NCBI GenBank assembly: GCA_938014865.1 | Contig: CALLQJ010000256.1 | Coordinates: forward strand, 1 to 15,254 | Direction: 5' to 3' | DNA from: an uncultured Fastidiosipila sp. | GTDB taxonomy: Bacteria; Bacillota; Clostridia; Saccharofermentanales; Fastidiosipilaceae | DNA length: 15,254 nucleotides | Shown here: in pieces, positions 1 through 7,018 of the stretch | How positions within the stretch are numbered: position 1 is the stretch's first letter | How the letters are laid out: the number at the start of each line of letters is the position of its first letter | Translations under genes and position numbers: made by a program | The notes under the pieces: model-generated | Told to the model about the DNA's origin: nothing | What the model saw: only the letters and a program-made list of their open reading frames with translations | The model's database searches: none

Positions 1-2
1 GC

Positions 3-1691
3 CTCAGAGCTTGGAAAAAGAAAGCCGGGAAAATCTTCAAAAAGCGCAGACGGCGCCGTTTTGGCCGTTTGCCGCTTTTGCTTTTTATAAGTGCAGTGCT
101 TTTGGCCTCCTGTGTGCCCTTCGGGGCGGATCCGGATCGAAAGACAAAAAAAGAAGCAGACTTTGTGACGTCCGCCCGCGCGTCCGAAGAAACGCTGCGG
201 ATTGTCTCCGGTTCCGAAAACCGCATGCTGGAAGGCATTCTGGAAGACTTCAGCAAAGAAGAAAAAATCAATATTGAGCTGACGTATCAAGGTTCTCTGG
301 ATATTATGCGTCTGCTTTCGGATGAGACGATTCCTTATGATGCCGTCTGGCCCGCATCGAGCCTCTGGCTTTCGATCGGTGATGAACAGCATCGGGTAAA
401 ACACTTAGAATCGACCTCCTCCACGCCGGTGATTTTCGGCATTAAGCAAAGCCTGGCCGAGGACTTAGGTTTTGTCGGCCGTGATGTCTATGTGCGGGAT
501 ATTCTGGAAGCCATTCAAAGCGGGCGCTTGAAATTTACCATGACCTCCGCGACCCAGTCGAATTCCGGGGCGAGTGCCTATATCGGCTTTATCTATGCGC
601 TCTTGGATTCTCCCAAAAGCCTCACGAGCGAAGATTTAGAGGATCCGCATTTTCAAGAAGAAATGAAAGCCCTCTTAGCCGGGACCGAACGCTCTTCGGG
701 AAGTTCCGACTGGCTGAAAGAACTCTATTTAAACGGCGACTACGATGCCATGGTCAATTATGAAGCCCTGATCATCTCGGCCAATCAGACCCTGGAAGCA
801 GAAGGACGCGAGACCCTGTACGCCGTCTACCCCGTGGACGGCATGATGATCGCCAATTCGCCCTTGGGCTTTGTTTCCGGAAACGGGGAGGCGAGGCGCA
901 ATGAAAAAAAGAAGGAAGAGGCCTTCCTTAAGCTGCAGGACTACCTGCTGAGCGATGCAGTGCAGGCAAAAATCCAAAGGACCGGGCGCAGGACCGGGAT
1001 GAATGAGGTCTCGCCGGAGAATTCAGATGTCTTCCGCAAAGACTGGGGCATTGATACGGAGCGGGTGATCGGGACGATCAATATGCCGCGCAAGGACGTC
1101 CTGCTGGACGCGTTGAATCTTTATCAGCGCTCCTTTAAAAAGCCGGGGCTGAATATTTATGTCCTGGATTTTTCCGGCTCGATGGCCGGCCGGGGACGCG
1201 AAGAACTTCTGGCGGCCTTAGGGGAGATCATGATTGACGAGAAGGCCTCCCGGAATTTTCTGCAGGCTTCGGATGATGAGCTGAATGTGTTTATTCCTTT
1301 TAATTACGGCATTAAGGAAATTTATACGGCGGAGGGCAGCCGGGACCTTGAAGGGTATTATGACGAATTGGAAAAAATTCCCGCGGAAGGAGGGACCGCC
1401 CTTTACGAAGCACTCATTGCTGCTTTGAATTATCTTTCCGAAAAAGACTTAAGCTATTATTCACCGTCCGTCATTGTGATGAGCGACGGGCTCGCCAACG
1501 GCACAATGACCTTGGGGAAGTTTTCGGACTATTACGAAAAGCAAGGGGCGGATATTCCGATTTTCTCGATTCTTTTCGGCGATGCTTCGGAAGGTGAGAT
1601 GGAAAGCTTAGCCGAGATGAGCCGGGCGCGAGTCTTTGACGGCCGTGAGGATCTGACAGCGGCCTTCCGCAGCGTACGGGGGTATAACTGA
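3..1691 (+). CDS. Lipoprotein with solute-binding domain fused to a VWA domain (5' partial)
   Basis: Extracytoplasmic protein of two parts. The reading frame is open to the window edge and no ATG or GTG lies in it, so the true start is probably just upstream; TTG at 69 is the only internal candidate, but it would discard the Lys/Arg-rich n-region encoded at 15-68. Counting from codon 69, a hydrophobic core ends in the lipobox LLASC (Cys15), predicting lipid anchoring. Residues about 40-340 resemble class II periplasmic binding proteins (GSLD at 75-78, WPASS at 94-98, SNSG at 164-167). Residues about 361-540 form a VWA domain with a complete metal-ion-dependent adhesion site: DFSGS at 367-371, Thr in GGTAL (443) and Asp in MSDG (473). 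The next gene starts on its last base. Similar SBP+VWA proteins are known in Gram-positives, but the ligand is unknown. Its neighbours suggest a TelA-linked stress role (inference). Confidence 0.85.
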   Translation, partial: LRAWKKKAGKIFKKRRRRRFGRLPLLLFISAVLLASCVPFGADPDRKTKKEADFVTSARASEETLRIVSGSENRMLEGILEDFSKEEKINIELTYQGSLDIMRLLSDETIPYDAVWPASSLWLSIGDEQHRVKHLESTSSTPVIFGIKQSLAEDLGFVGRDVYVRDILEAIQSGRLKFTMTSATQSNSGASAYIGFIYALLDSPKSLTSEDLEDPHFQEEMKALLAGTERSSGSSDWLKELYLNGDYDAMVNYEALIISANQTLEAEGRETLYAVYPVDGMMIANSPLGFVSGNGEARRNEKKKEEAFLKLQDYLLSDAVQAKIQRTGRRTGMNEVSPENSDVFRKDWGIDTERVIGTINMPRKDVLLDALNLYQRSFKKPGLNIYVLDFSGSMAGRGREELLAALGEIMIDEKASRNFLQASDDELNVFIPFNYGIKEIYTAEGSRDLEGYYDELEKIPAEGGTALYEALIAALNYLSEKDLSYYSPSVIVMSDGLANGTMTLGKFSDYYEKQGADIPIFSILFGDASEGEMESLAEMSRARVFDGREDLTAAFRSVRGYN

Positions 1692-2299
1692 TGGCGCAAG
1701 GGCGGCGGCAGATGCTGATCGGCTTAGCCGGCGGACTCGGGGTCTTCTTTTTGCTCACGCTCCTTTTGAGCTGGCCCTGGTGGGCAGCAGGACTTACGGC
1801 CGCAGGAGTTTATGCCGGGCTTTTTCTTCTGACGAAACCGCGGCTTAAAATCGGCAATATAAGGGCGGACAGCCTCCCGGACGGCGATGAACTCAAACGT
1901 CTGATGAGCGATGCCGAAGAGGATATGGCCGCTATTTCCCGGGCGGGCCAAAAGATCCGCCATCCCCGGATCCGGGCTGAGAGCCAAAAGCTTTATCAAA
2001 CGGGGGTCAAGATTCTGGAATATCTGGAAAATCATCCGGAACGCATATCGGCGGCCCGGCGCTTTTTCACCTACTACCTGGATACGGCCGTGGAGATTTT
2101 GGAAAAGTATCTTCCGTTTCAGGCGTCGGGGCTTCAGACCGAAGAAGTCTTAGCGCTCAAGGCGTCCACGGAAAAAGCCATGCTGATCTTGAATGAGGCC
2201 TTTGAAAAACAATTTACGAATTTAATGCGCAACGACATTTTGGATATTGAAACAGACATTAAAGTTCTGGAAGTGAATTTGCGCTCGGAAGGGAAATGA
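1691..2299 (+). CDS. XpaC-like membrane protein (5-bromo-4-chloroindolyl phosphate hydrolysis family)
   Basis: A 202-residue protein with two closely spaced hydrophobic segments near the N-terminus (about 8-27 and 30-48), followed by a Lys/Arg-rich boundary and a mostly alpha-helical cytoplasmic domain of about 150 residues rich in Glu, Leu and Lys. This layout and the motif around FFTYYLDTAVEIL match the XpaC family, which in Bacillus subtilis is encoded next to the TelA homologue yaaN. The family name comes from a chromogenic-substrate phenotype; the biochemical activity is not established. The ATG shares its A with the TGA of the upstream gene, so translation is likely coupled; the only ribosome site is a weak G run about 10 bases upstream. 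Family placement is from recalled pattern and from the telA two genes downstream. Confidence 0.75.
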   Translation: MAQGRRQMLIGLAGGLGVFFLLTLLLSWPWWAAGLTAAGVYAGLFLLTKPRLKIGNIRADSLPDGDELKRLMSDAEEDMAAISRAGQKIRHPRIRAESQKLYQTGVKILEYLENHPERISAARRFFTYYLDTAVEILEKYLPFQASGLQTEEVLALKASTEKAMLILNEAFEKQFTNLMRNDILDIETDIKVLEVNLRSEGK

Positions 2300-2302
2300 C
2301 GG

Positions 2303-3379
2303 ATGAATAAGAGTAAGAAGAGCATGCTCACAGGCTTTGTGATCCTGCTGATTGTCATTGCGGCAGCGGGGACCTACGGTGTTCTGCGCCGGAAAAAAGC
2401 CTCGCTTGTTACGCTTTCGGGCTATGTGGGCGGCGAGAAAATTCACTTCTTAGAAGATGAAGACACCGTCAGAATACTGGAAAAAGACTACGGGATCACG
2501 CTGGATATCCACAAGGCCGGCTCCCTGGATATGGTCCGCGCCCGCGACCTGGAGAGCCGGGATTTTCTCTGGCCGTCGAGTCAGACCGCGCTGGAACTTT
2601 TTGAAGACACGACGGATCTAAGTTTTAAAGACGACATCACCTTTAATACCCCGATTGTGCTCTACAGCCGCAAACCCGTCGCCGACGCCCTCGTCAAATC
2701 CGGGCTCGCACGGATGGAGGGGGATTGTTATTTTGCCGATATGCCCAAGCTGATCGAAGCGCTCAGGAAGGATACGAGCTGGCAGGACATCGGCCTGGAT
2801 GCCCTTTACGGCGACATCTCCATCCACACGACCGACCCTTCTAAGTCCAATTCGGGCAATATGTTTTCCGGACTGACGGCGAATATGCTCAACGGCAGAA
2901 AAGTCGTCACGGAAAGCGACGTCGGGAAAATCCTGCCGGATCTTCAGAAAATTTTTGCCAAAATCGGCTATATGGAAACCTCATCCTATGACCTCTTCAG
3001 TCTCTTTTTGAGCACGGGCATCGGCAACAAGCCCATTGTGGCGGGCTACGAAAATCAGCTGCTCGAATTTTCCGTCATGCATCCGGAAGAGTGGGAACGC
3101 GTCAAAAGCGACATTGTCCTTTTGTACCCCGAGCCGACGGTCTGGTCTTCGCATATTTTTATTGCCTTAAACGAAGATGCGGAGCGGCTGATGCATGCCC
3201 TGCAGGATGAGCGTCTGCAGAAAATCGCCTGGGAGAAACACGGTTTCCGCAGCGGGGTCTACGGGGTTTCAAGTCCGGAAGAGCTCTTCAGCGTCAAGGG
3301 GGTTGCCCCGGAAATCAAGCGCATCATCCAGATGCCCGGGTACAAAGCCATGCGCCTTATCGTCGAGGCCTTTGAATAA
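2303..3379 (+). CDS. Membrane-anchored solute-binding-protein-like protein, paralog of the first gene
   Basis: A 358-residue protein beginning with a short basic stretch and one hydrophobic segment (about 9-27) without a lipobox cysteine, so it is probably tethered by an uncleaved signal anchor with the rest outside the membrane. The remainder reads as a class II binding-protein fold and shares landmarks, in order, with the SBP part of the lipoprotein at 3-1691: GSLD (73-76), LWPSS (89-93), SNSG (172-175) and a terminal Met-Pro near 344-345. It lacks a VWA domain and ends about where the VWA begins in its paralog. It starts three bases after the previous stop with a GGAAGGGA ribosome site. 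No permease or ATPase gene adjoins, so an import role is unproven; ligand sensing or scaffolding is the alternative. Confidence 0.75.
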   Translation: MNKSKKSMLTGFVILLIVIAAAGTYGVLRRKKASLVTLSGYVGGEKIHFLEDEDTVRILEKDYGITLDIHKAGSLDMVRARDLESRDFLWPSSQTALELFEDTTDLSFKDDITFNTPIVLYSRKPVADALVKSGLARMEGDCYFADMPKLIEALRKDTSWQDIGLDALYGDISIHTTDPSKSNSGNMFSGLTANMLNGRKVVTESDVGKILPDLQKIFAKIGYMETSSYDLFSLFLSTGIGNKPIVAGYENQLLEFSVMHPEEWERVKSDIVLLYPEPTVWSSHIFIALNEDAERLMHALQDERLQKIAWEKHGFRSGVYGVSSPEELFSVKGVAPEIKRIIQMPGYKAMRLIVEAFE

Positions 3380-3415
3380 AACGAAATTTTCAGCAATAAA
3401 AAAGGAGCTGCCTTT

Positions 3416-4558
3416 ATGGAGAAAGAAAAAATTACCTTAGAAACCTTAGCCGCGCAGAAAGAGCGCAAAGAAGAAAGCAAAGCCCGGCCCCAAATCAGCG
3501 AGGCGCTGAAAGAAGCCGTGCCGAAAGAAATAAGTCCTGCCGTCCGCCGCCGGGCGGATGAGATCAAGGAAGGCATCAATCTTTTGGACAGTGCCGCCCT
3601 GATCACCTACGGTTCGGGCGCCGAACGCAATATGACGGCCTTTTCGGATTCGATTCTGCAGAATGTCCGCTCAAAAGATACCGCCTATGTCGGCGAGAGC
3701 CTGTCGGAGCTGATGGTCGCCGTCAAAAGCCTGGAGGTCGATAAAATCGGGCAGGAAGACAAGAGTTTTCTGGCCAAGCTGGGGATCACGAACCGGCTCA
3801 GAAAGTTCAAGGCGCGTTATGAGACCATTGAACTTCAGATCGATAAAATCGAAGCCGAGCTCGAAAAAGCCCGGACCATGCTGCTGAAAGACATCGCCAT
3901 GTACGATCAGCTCTATCAGAGAAATCTCGACTATTTTTATGAGCTCGATGCCTACATTTTGGCCGGCGACGAAGTGATTAAAGAAGCCCGGGAGAAAACG
4001 CTTCCCTCCCTGCAAGCCGAAGCCGCCGAGTCGGGGGACGAAATGGCCCCGCAGCTGGTCTCGGACTTTGAAGATTCCCTGGACCGTTTTGAACGCAAAG
4101 TCCACGACCTGAAACTGTCGAAGACCATCGCCATGCAGACCGCTCCGCAGGTGCGTCTGATCCAGAATAACGATAAGCTCCTCGTCGATAAAATCCAGTC
4201 CTCCGTGCTCCATACGATCCCGCTGTGGAAAAATCAGGTGGTCATCGCGCTGGGCCTTCAGAATCAGCAAAAAGTCCTGGAAATGCAGCGGCGGATCAAC
4301 GATACGACCAATGATCTTCTGCAGAAGAATTCGGAGCTTTTAAAAGAAAACACCATTGCGGCTGCGGAAGAATCGCAGCGCGGCATTGCCGATACCGAAA
4401 CGCTCAAGACCGTTAATCAGAATCTCGTGGACACGATTGAGGAAACGATGCGGATTAATGAAAACGGCAGAGCAGCACGGCAAAGTGCGGAATTAGAGCT
4501 TCTTGAGATCGAAGAGCAGCTGAAAGAAACCCTGCTTAACAATATGACCCGCGCCTGA
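3416..4558 (+). CDS. telA: TelA-family toxic anion resistance protein
   Basis: A 380-residue, highly charged, helix-rich protein without signal peptide or membrane segments, matching the TelA/KlaA family in length and in several stretches: INLLDSAALITYGSGAERNM near 58, the LRKFKARYETIE helix after 125, and the QTAPQVRLIQNNDKLL stretch near 243. Long coiled-coil-prone helices dominate. TelA proteins are linked to resistance to tellurite and to some antibiotics and bacteriocins, and often sit beside XpaC-like genes as here, but their molecular mechanism is unknown. A clean AAAGGAG at 3401-3407 precedes the ATG by eight bases, and a 36-base gap separates it from the previous stop, so it is probably the last gene of the four-gene unit. 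No convincing terminator follows before the tRNA promoter. Confidence 0.88.
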   Translation: MEKEKITLETLAAQKERKEESKARPQISEALKEAVPKEISPAVRRRADEIKEGINLLDSAALITYGSGAERNMTAFSDSILQNVRSKDTAYVGESLSELMVAVKSLEVDKIGQEDKSFLAKLGITNRLRKFKARYETIELQIDKIEAELEKARTMLLKDIAMYDQLYQRNLDYFYELDAYILAGDEVIKEAREKTLPSLQAEAAESGDEMAPQLVSDFEDSLDRFERKVHDLKLSKTIAMQTAPQVRLIQNNDKLLVDKIQSSVLHTIPLWKNQVVIALGLQNQQKVLEMQRRINDTTNDLLQKNSELLKENTIAAAEESQRGIADTETLKTVNQNLVDTIEETMRINENGRAARQSAELELLEIEEQLKETLLNNMTRA

Positions 4559-4602
4559 TTTTCCGGGGGATTTTGCGCAGCGGGGGAAATCCGAAATGGC
4601 TG

Positions 4603-4631
4603 TTGACCGTCAAGGGCACGTATGCTACTAT
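4603..4631 (+). promoter_or_regulatory. Promoter of tRNA-Ser
   Basis: TTGACC (4603-4608) and TACTAT (4626-4631) are separated by 17 bases. TG at 4623-4624 makes this an extended -10. Transcription would start near 4638, about 15 bases before the mature tRNA, as usual for a sigma-A tRNA promoter. Confidence 0.75.
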
Positions 4632-4652
4632 AGCCCTTGCGTTTCAACACGA

Positions 4653-4743
4653 GGAGAGTTGGCTGAGTGGTTGAAGGCGCACGACTGGAAATCGTGTTTA
4701 CGTGATGAGCGTAACGGGGGTTCGAATCCCCTGCTCTCCGCCA
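4653..4743 (+). tRNA. tRNA-Ser (anticodon GGA)
   Basis: Class II tRNA with a long variable arm. The acceptor strands GGAGAGT and GCTCTCC pair over seven bases (one G-U), followed by discriminator G and an encoded CCA (4741-4743). The anticodon stem CACGA/TCGTG encloses a loop with GGA at 4687-4689, which reads the serine codons UCC and UCU. The T-arm carries the standard TTCGAAT loop. The long variable arm and the G discriminator are serine identity features. It has its own promoter and terminator. Confidence 0.97.
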
Positions 4744-4750
4744 GAATTCG

Positions 4751-4786
4751 GGCCGTAAGTTTTCTTTGAGCTTACGGCCTTTCTTG
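4751..4786 (+). terminator. Intrinsic terminator after tRNA-Ser
   Basis: A perfect nine-base-pair stem, GGCCGTAAG (4751-4759) and CTTACGGCC (4771-4779), closes an 11-base loop and is followed by TTTCTT. It sits seven bases after the tRNA CCA and ends the tRNA unit before the arginase-like gene. Confidence 0.85.
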
Positions 4787-4795
4787 ATGGCATAC

Positions 4796-4814
4796 GGAAG
4801 AAGGAAGAAGGAAG
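4796..4814 (+). repeat. 7-bp tandem repeat forming the ribosome site of the arginase-family gene
   Basis: GGAAGAA occurs at 4796-4802 and 4803-4809, followed by a partial GGAAG at 4810-4814, ending four bases before the ATG at 4819. The purine-rich repeat supplies overlapping weak Shine-Dalgarno sequences in place of a single AGGAGG. Confidence 0.7.
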
Positions 4815-4818
4815 CAAT

Positions 4819-5670
4819 ATGGAAACGTACGGAGCGGAAATGAGTTTCGGAGTGGGGACAGAAGGCTTAGCGGACAGTCTGAAGTATCTGCAGAAAAAAT
4901 GGCCCGAAGCAGACTTTCCCTTGGTCCCGCTGGATGACATTAAAGGCAGCATAGGAGAGGACAAACGACTAAAGCGTCTGGACGCCGTTGCCGAAGCCTG
5001 CCGCCGGATCGAGAAGGCCGGCAGCGCCATCCTTGAAAAAGGCGAGGTGCCGCTTTTTGTCGGAGGTGACCACGCGGCGGCGATCGGGACGGTGGCAGCG
5101 AGTGCGAAATACTATCCGGGCGAGGCCTTAATCTGGATTGACGCGCATTCGGATATTCACACGCCCGATTCGACAATCAGCGGCAATATTCACGGCATGC
5201 CTGCCGCCCTGGCCTTAGGCGAGGGGGAACGTTCCCTGCTGGATATTTTTACGCATTTTATTTTGCCTGAAAAACTCCTCATGCTGGGCCGCCGGGATGT
5301 TGAGGCGCCGGAAGCGGAACATCTTCGCGAATGGGGCATTAAAAGCTACAGCTGGGAGACGATCCGGGAAAAAGGTTTGGATGAGGTCCTCGATGAGGTG
5401 ATTTCTTATCTTCAGGAGCAGCAGAGCGACGGCGTTCACATCAGCCTGGACATCGACGGGATGGATCCCGAACTGATGCCGGGGGTTTCTGTGCCCGTGG
5501 CCGGAGGCTTCCGTCCGGAGGAGGCCGAAAAGATGGTGGAGACACTGGCGAAGGCTTTCCCCTTGCGCGCCCTGGATCTTGTGGAATATAACTACCTGAA
5601 AGATCAGGACGACCGGACCGCGTCCTGGCTTGTGTCCTTTTTGAAAAAATGTCAGGAGGTCTCAGCATGA
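4819..5670 (+). CDS. Arginase/agmatinase-family ureohydrolase
   Basis: A 283-residue cytoplasmic metallohydrolase with all binuclear-manganese motifs of the ureohydrolase fold: GGDH (82-85), DAHSD (108-112), SGNIHGMP (121-128) and DIDGMDP (211-217), plus Glu256 in an EYN motif matching the arginase guanidinium-binding Glu. Such enzymes release urea from arginine, agmatine or related guanidino compounds. The SGNIHG segment favours the arginase branch, but residues that contact the arginine alpha-amino and carboxylate groups in rat arginase I differ here: Asn130 is His114, Asp183 is Glu162 and Thr246 aligns with Val225. The substrate may therefore not be plain arginine. The length is slightly short of the usual 300. 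The gene follows the tRNA terminator with no clear promoter and overlaps the next gene by four bases. Confidence 0.88.
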   Translation: METYGAEMSFGVGTEGLADSLKYLQKKWPEADFPLVPLDDIKGSIGEDKRLKRLDAVAEACRRIEKAGSAILEKGEVPLFVGGDHAAAIGTVAASAKYYPGEALIWIDAHSDIHTPDSTISGNIHGMPAALALGEGERSLLDIFTHFILPEKLLMLGRRDVEAPEAEHLREWGIKSYSWETIREKGLDEVLDEVISYLQEQQSDGVHISLDIDGMDPELMPGVSVPVAGGFRPEEAEKMVETLAKAFPLRALDLVEYNYLKDQDDRTASWLVSFLKKCQEVSA

Positions 5671-5924
5671 TTATGTACGGCATGGAAGATTGTCCCGACT
5701 GCCGCGAGGCGGAAAAACGCCTGATCGACGATGGGGCGGAATTTGAATACAGACAGATCGGCAAAAAGGTCATCTGGATGAAGAAGTTTTTAAAGCTCCG
5801 GGATCACGAAGCCTGTTTTGATGAGGTCCGGAAAAAAGGCAAGATCGGCATCCCCTGTTTTGTGCTGCCGAGCGGAGGTGTCTGCCTCTCGCTCGAGGAC
5901 GCGCTCAGCGAGCGCGAGATTTAA
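5667..5924 (+). CDS. Glutaredoxin-like thiol-disulfide protein
   Basis: A small protein of 85 residues with a CPDC redox motif at 9-12 after a first beta strand (MIMYGME) and a GIPCF segment at 61-65 supplying the cis-proline of thioredoxin-fold proteins. It probably reduces disulfides or glutathione-like mixed disulfides in the cytoplasm. The start is ATG at 5667, overlapping the TGA of the upstream gene as ATGA, with AGGAGG at 5654-5659 seven bases before it; an upstream in-frame ATG at 5649 lies before that ribosome site and is less likely. It has extra cysteines at 50, 64 and 73, so Cys64 directly follows the cis-proline, which is unusual. Coupling to the ureohydrolase suggests a shared regulon but no known pathway joins them. 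Confidence 0.82.
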   Translation: MIMYGMEDCPDCREAEKRLIDDGAEFEYRQIGKKVIWMKKFLKLRDHEACFDEVRKKGKIGIPCFVLPSGGVCLSLEDALSEREI

Positions 5925-5936
5925 TCTGATTTTAAT

Positions 5937-5967
5937 AAAAAGCGCTTGTTTTCTGCAGGCGCTTTTT
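5937..5967 (+). terminator. Intrinsic terminator of the ureohydrolase-glutaredoxin unit
   Basis: AAAAAGCGC (5937-5945) pairs perfectly with GCGCTTTTT (5959-5967) over a 13-base loop; the T-tract forms the 3' arm and continues as CTAT. It lies 12 bases after the glutaredoxin-like stop codon. Confidence 0.82.
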
Positions 5968-5993
5968 CTATACTCTTCTTGTATCAACGTAGT

Positions 5994-6051
5994 GACACAA
6001 TGAGACAGTGTTAAAAGCAAGTTAATAAAGCAATTAAACGCGGATTGTGTC
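5994..6051. promoter_or_regulatory. Candidate operator: spaced inverted repeat upstream of the ABC operon
   Basis: GACACAAT (5994-6001) recurs as its reverse complement ATTGTGTC (6044-6051), 42 bases apart, in the 124 bases between the preceding terminator and the first ABC gene. A -35-like GTGACA (5992-5997) overlaps the left half, but I see no good -10 at the right distance. The GntR-type repressor encoded in the operon is a natural candidate ligand. An eight-base match at this distance can also arise by chance. Confidence 0.3.
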
Positions 6052-6091
6052 GGATTAAAGGGGCGTCAAGCCTCCGGAAAGCAGGTAAAAG

Positions 6092-7018
6092 GTGCCGAAT
6101 GATGCAAGAATAAAAATCAGGCATTTAAAAAAGGTGATTAAAGACAGGACCATTATTCATGATCTTTCTTTAGATCTTTATCCCGGTGAAGTCTTCGGGC
6201 TGATCGGCCCGAACGGCGCCGGCAAAAGTACGACCATCAAGATGTTAGTCGGCCTCAGCGCGGTAACAGAGGGGGATATTTACTACGAGGATCTGAATTA
6301 CCGTGACAATTTTGTCGAAATCAAAAAACATATCGGCGCTATTGTCGAGAATCCGGATCTTTACCGTTTCATAAGCGGGCGGAAGCTTCTGGAGTATTCC
6401 TGCTGCTTTTATCCCGATTTGCCCGAAAGCCGCGTGGACGAAGTGATTTCTTTGGTGCGTATGGACTACGCCGTTGACAAGCCGCCTCGAGTCTATTCTC
6501 TGGGCATGAAACAACGTCTGGCTCTGGCGCTGGCCTTGCTGCCCGAACCTGAATTTTTAGTGCTCGATGAGCCGACCAACGGCTTAGATCCGCAGGGCAT
6601 CCGCGAGATGCGCCTGCTTTTGCGGAATCTGGCCGAAGAACATAATGTGACGGTACTGGTCTCCAGCCATATCTTAGGCGAGATGCAGGCCCTCTGCGAC
6701 CGGGTCGGACTGATTCATCAGGGCGAACTTTTGAAGGTCGGGCGCGTGTCGGAGATTTCCGAGGCCATCAGCGGACACGGCATGCGGATCCTTTGCGACC
6801 GGCCGGCAGATCTTTGCCGCTATTTTAATGCCCGCGGCGTTGCCTTTATGCGGCAGGCCGATTACGTGAGGGTGCAGTGTGATCCGGACTATGTGAATAA
6901 TCTTTTGACGGAATTAATGGACGCGGGCTTTAAGCTTTATGCAGCAGAGCCCGAGCATGCAAACCTTGAAGAGTCGTTTATGCGCCTCATCGGGGAAAAA
7001 GGAGGGGAGATCCGATGA
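6092..7018 (+). CDS. ABC transporter ATP-binding protein, BcrA-like (module 1)
   Basis: A 308-residue nucleotide-binding subunit. Walker A GPNGAGKST lies at 39-47, signature SLGMKQ at 136-141, Walker B FLVLDE at 155-160 and the H-loop His at 193. The YSLGMKQRL form of the signature and the C-terminal extension after residue 220 are typical of BcrA/CcmA-type ATPases that drive drug, lantibiotic or bacitracin export with ABC-2 permeases. GTG at 6092 is the only start that fits, because TAA lies in frame at 6086; the ribosome site is a weak AGG six bases upstream. It overlaps the permease gene by four bases. It is the first gene of the seven-gene operon, and the transported compound cannot be read from sequence. 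Confidence 0.9.
   Translation: MPNDARIKIRHLKKVIKDRTIIHDLSLDLYPGEVFGLIGPNGAGKSTTIKMLVGLSAVTEGDIYYEDLNYRDNFVEIKKHIGAIVENPDLYRFISGRKLLEYSCCFYPDLPESRVDEVISLVRMDYAVDKPPRVYSLGMKQRLALALALLPEPEFLVLDEPTNGLDPQGIREMRLLLRNLAEEHNVTVLVSSHILGEMQALCDRVGLIHQGELLKVGRVSEISEAISGHGMRILCDRPADLCRYFNARGVAFMRQADYVRVQCDPDYVNNLLTELMDAGFKLYAAEPEHANLEESFMRLIGEKGGEIR

Noticed and set aside
3671..4270. Long open frame on the - strand inside telA (199 codons)
   Set aside because: It is a shadow of the telA coding frame, without a ribosome site or a recognisable domain.
4568..4592. GGATTT/AAATCC hairpin after telA as a terminator
   Set aside because: Only six weak base pairs and no T-run follow, so it does not qualify as an intrinsic terminator.
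4653..4743. tRNA-Ser as an integration site for a mobile element
   Set aside because: No integrase gene nor a repeated 3' tRNA end is visible in the window.
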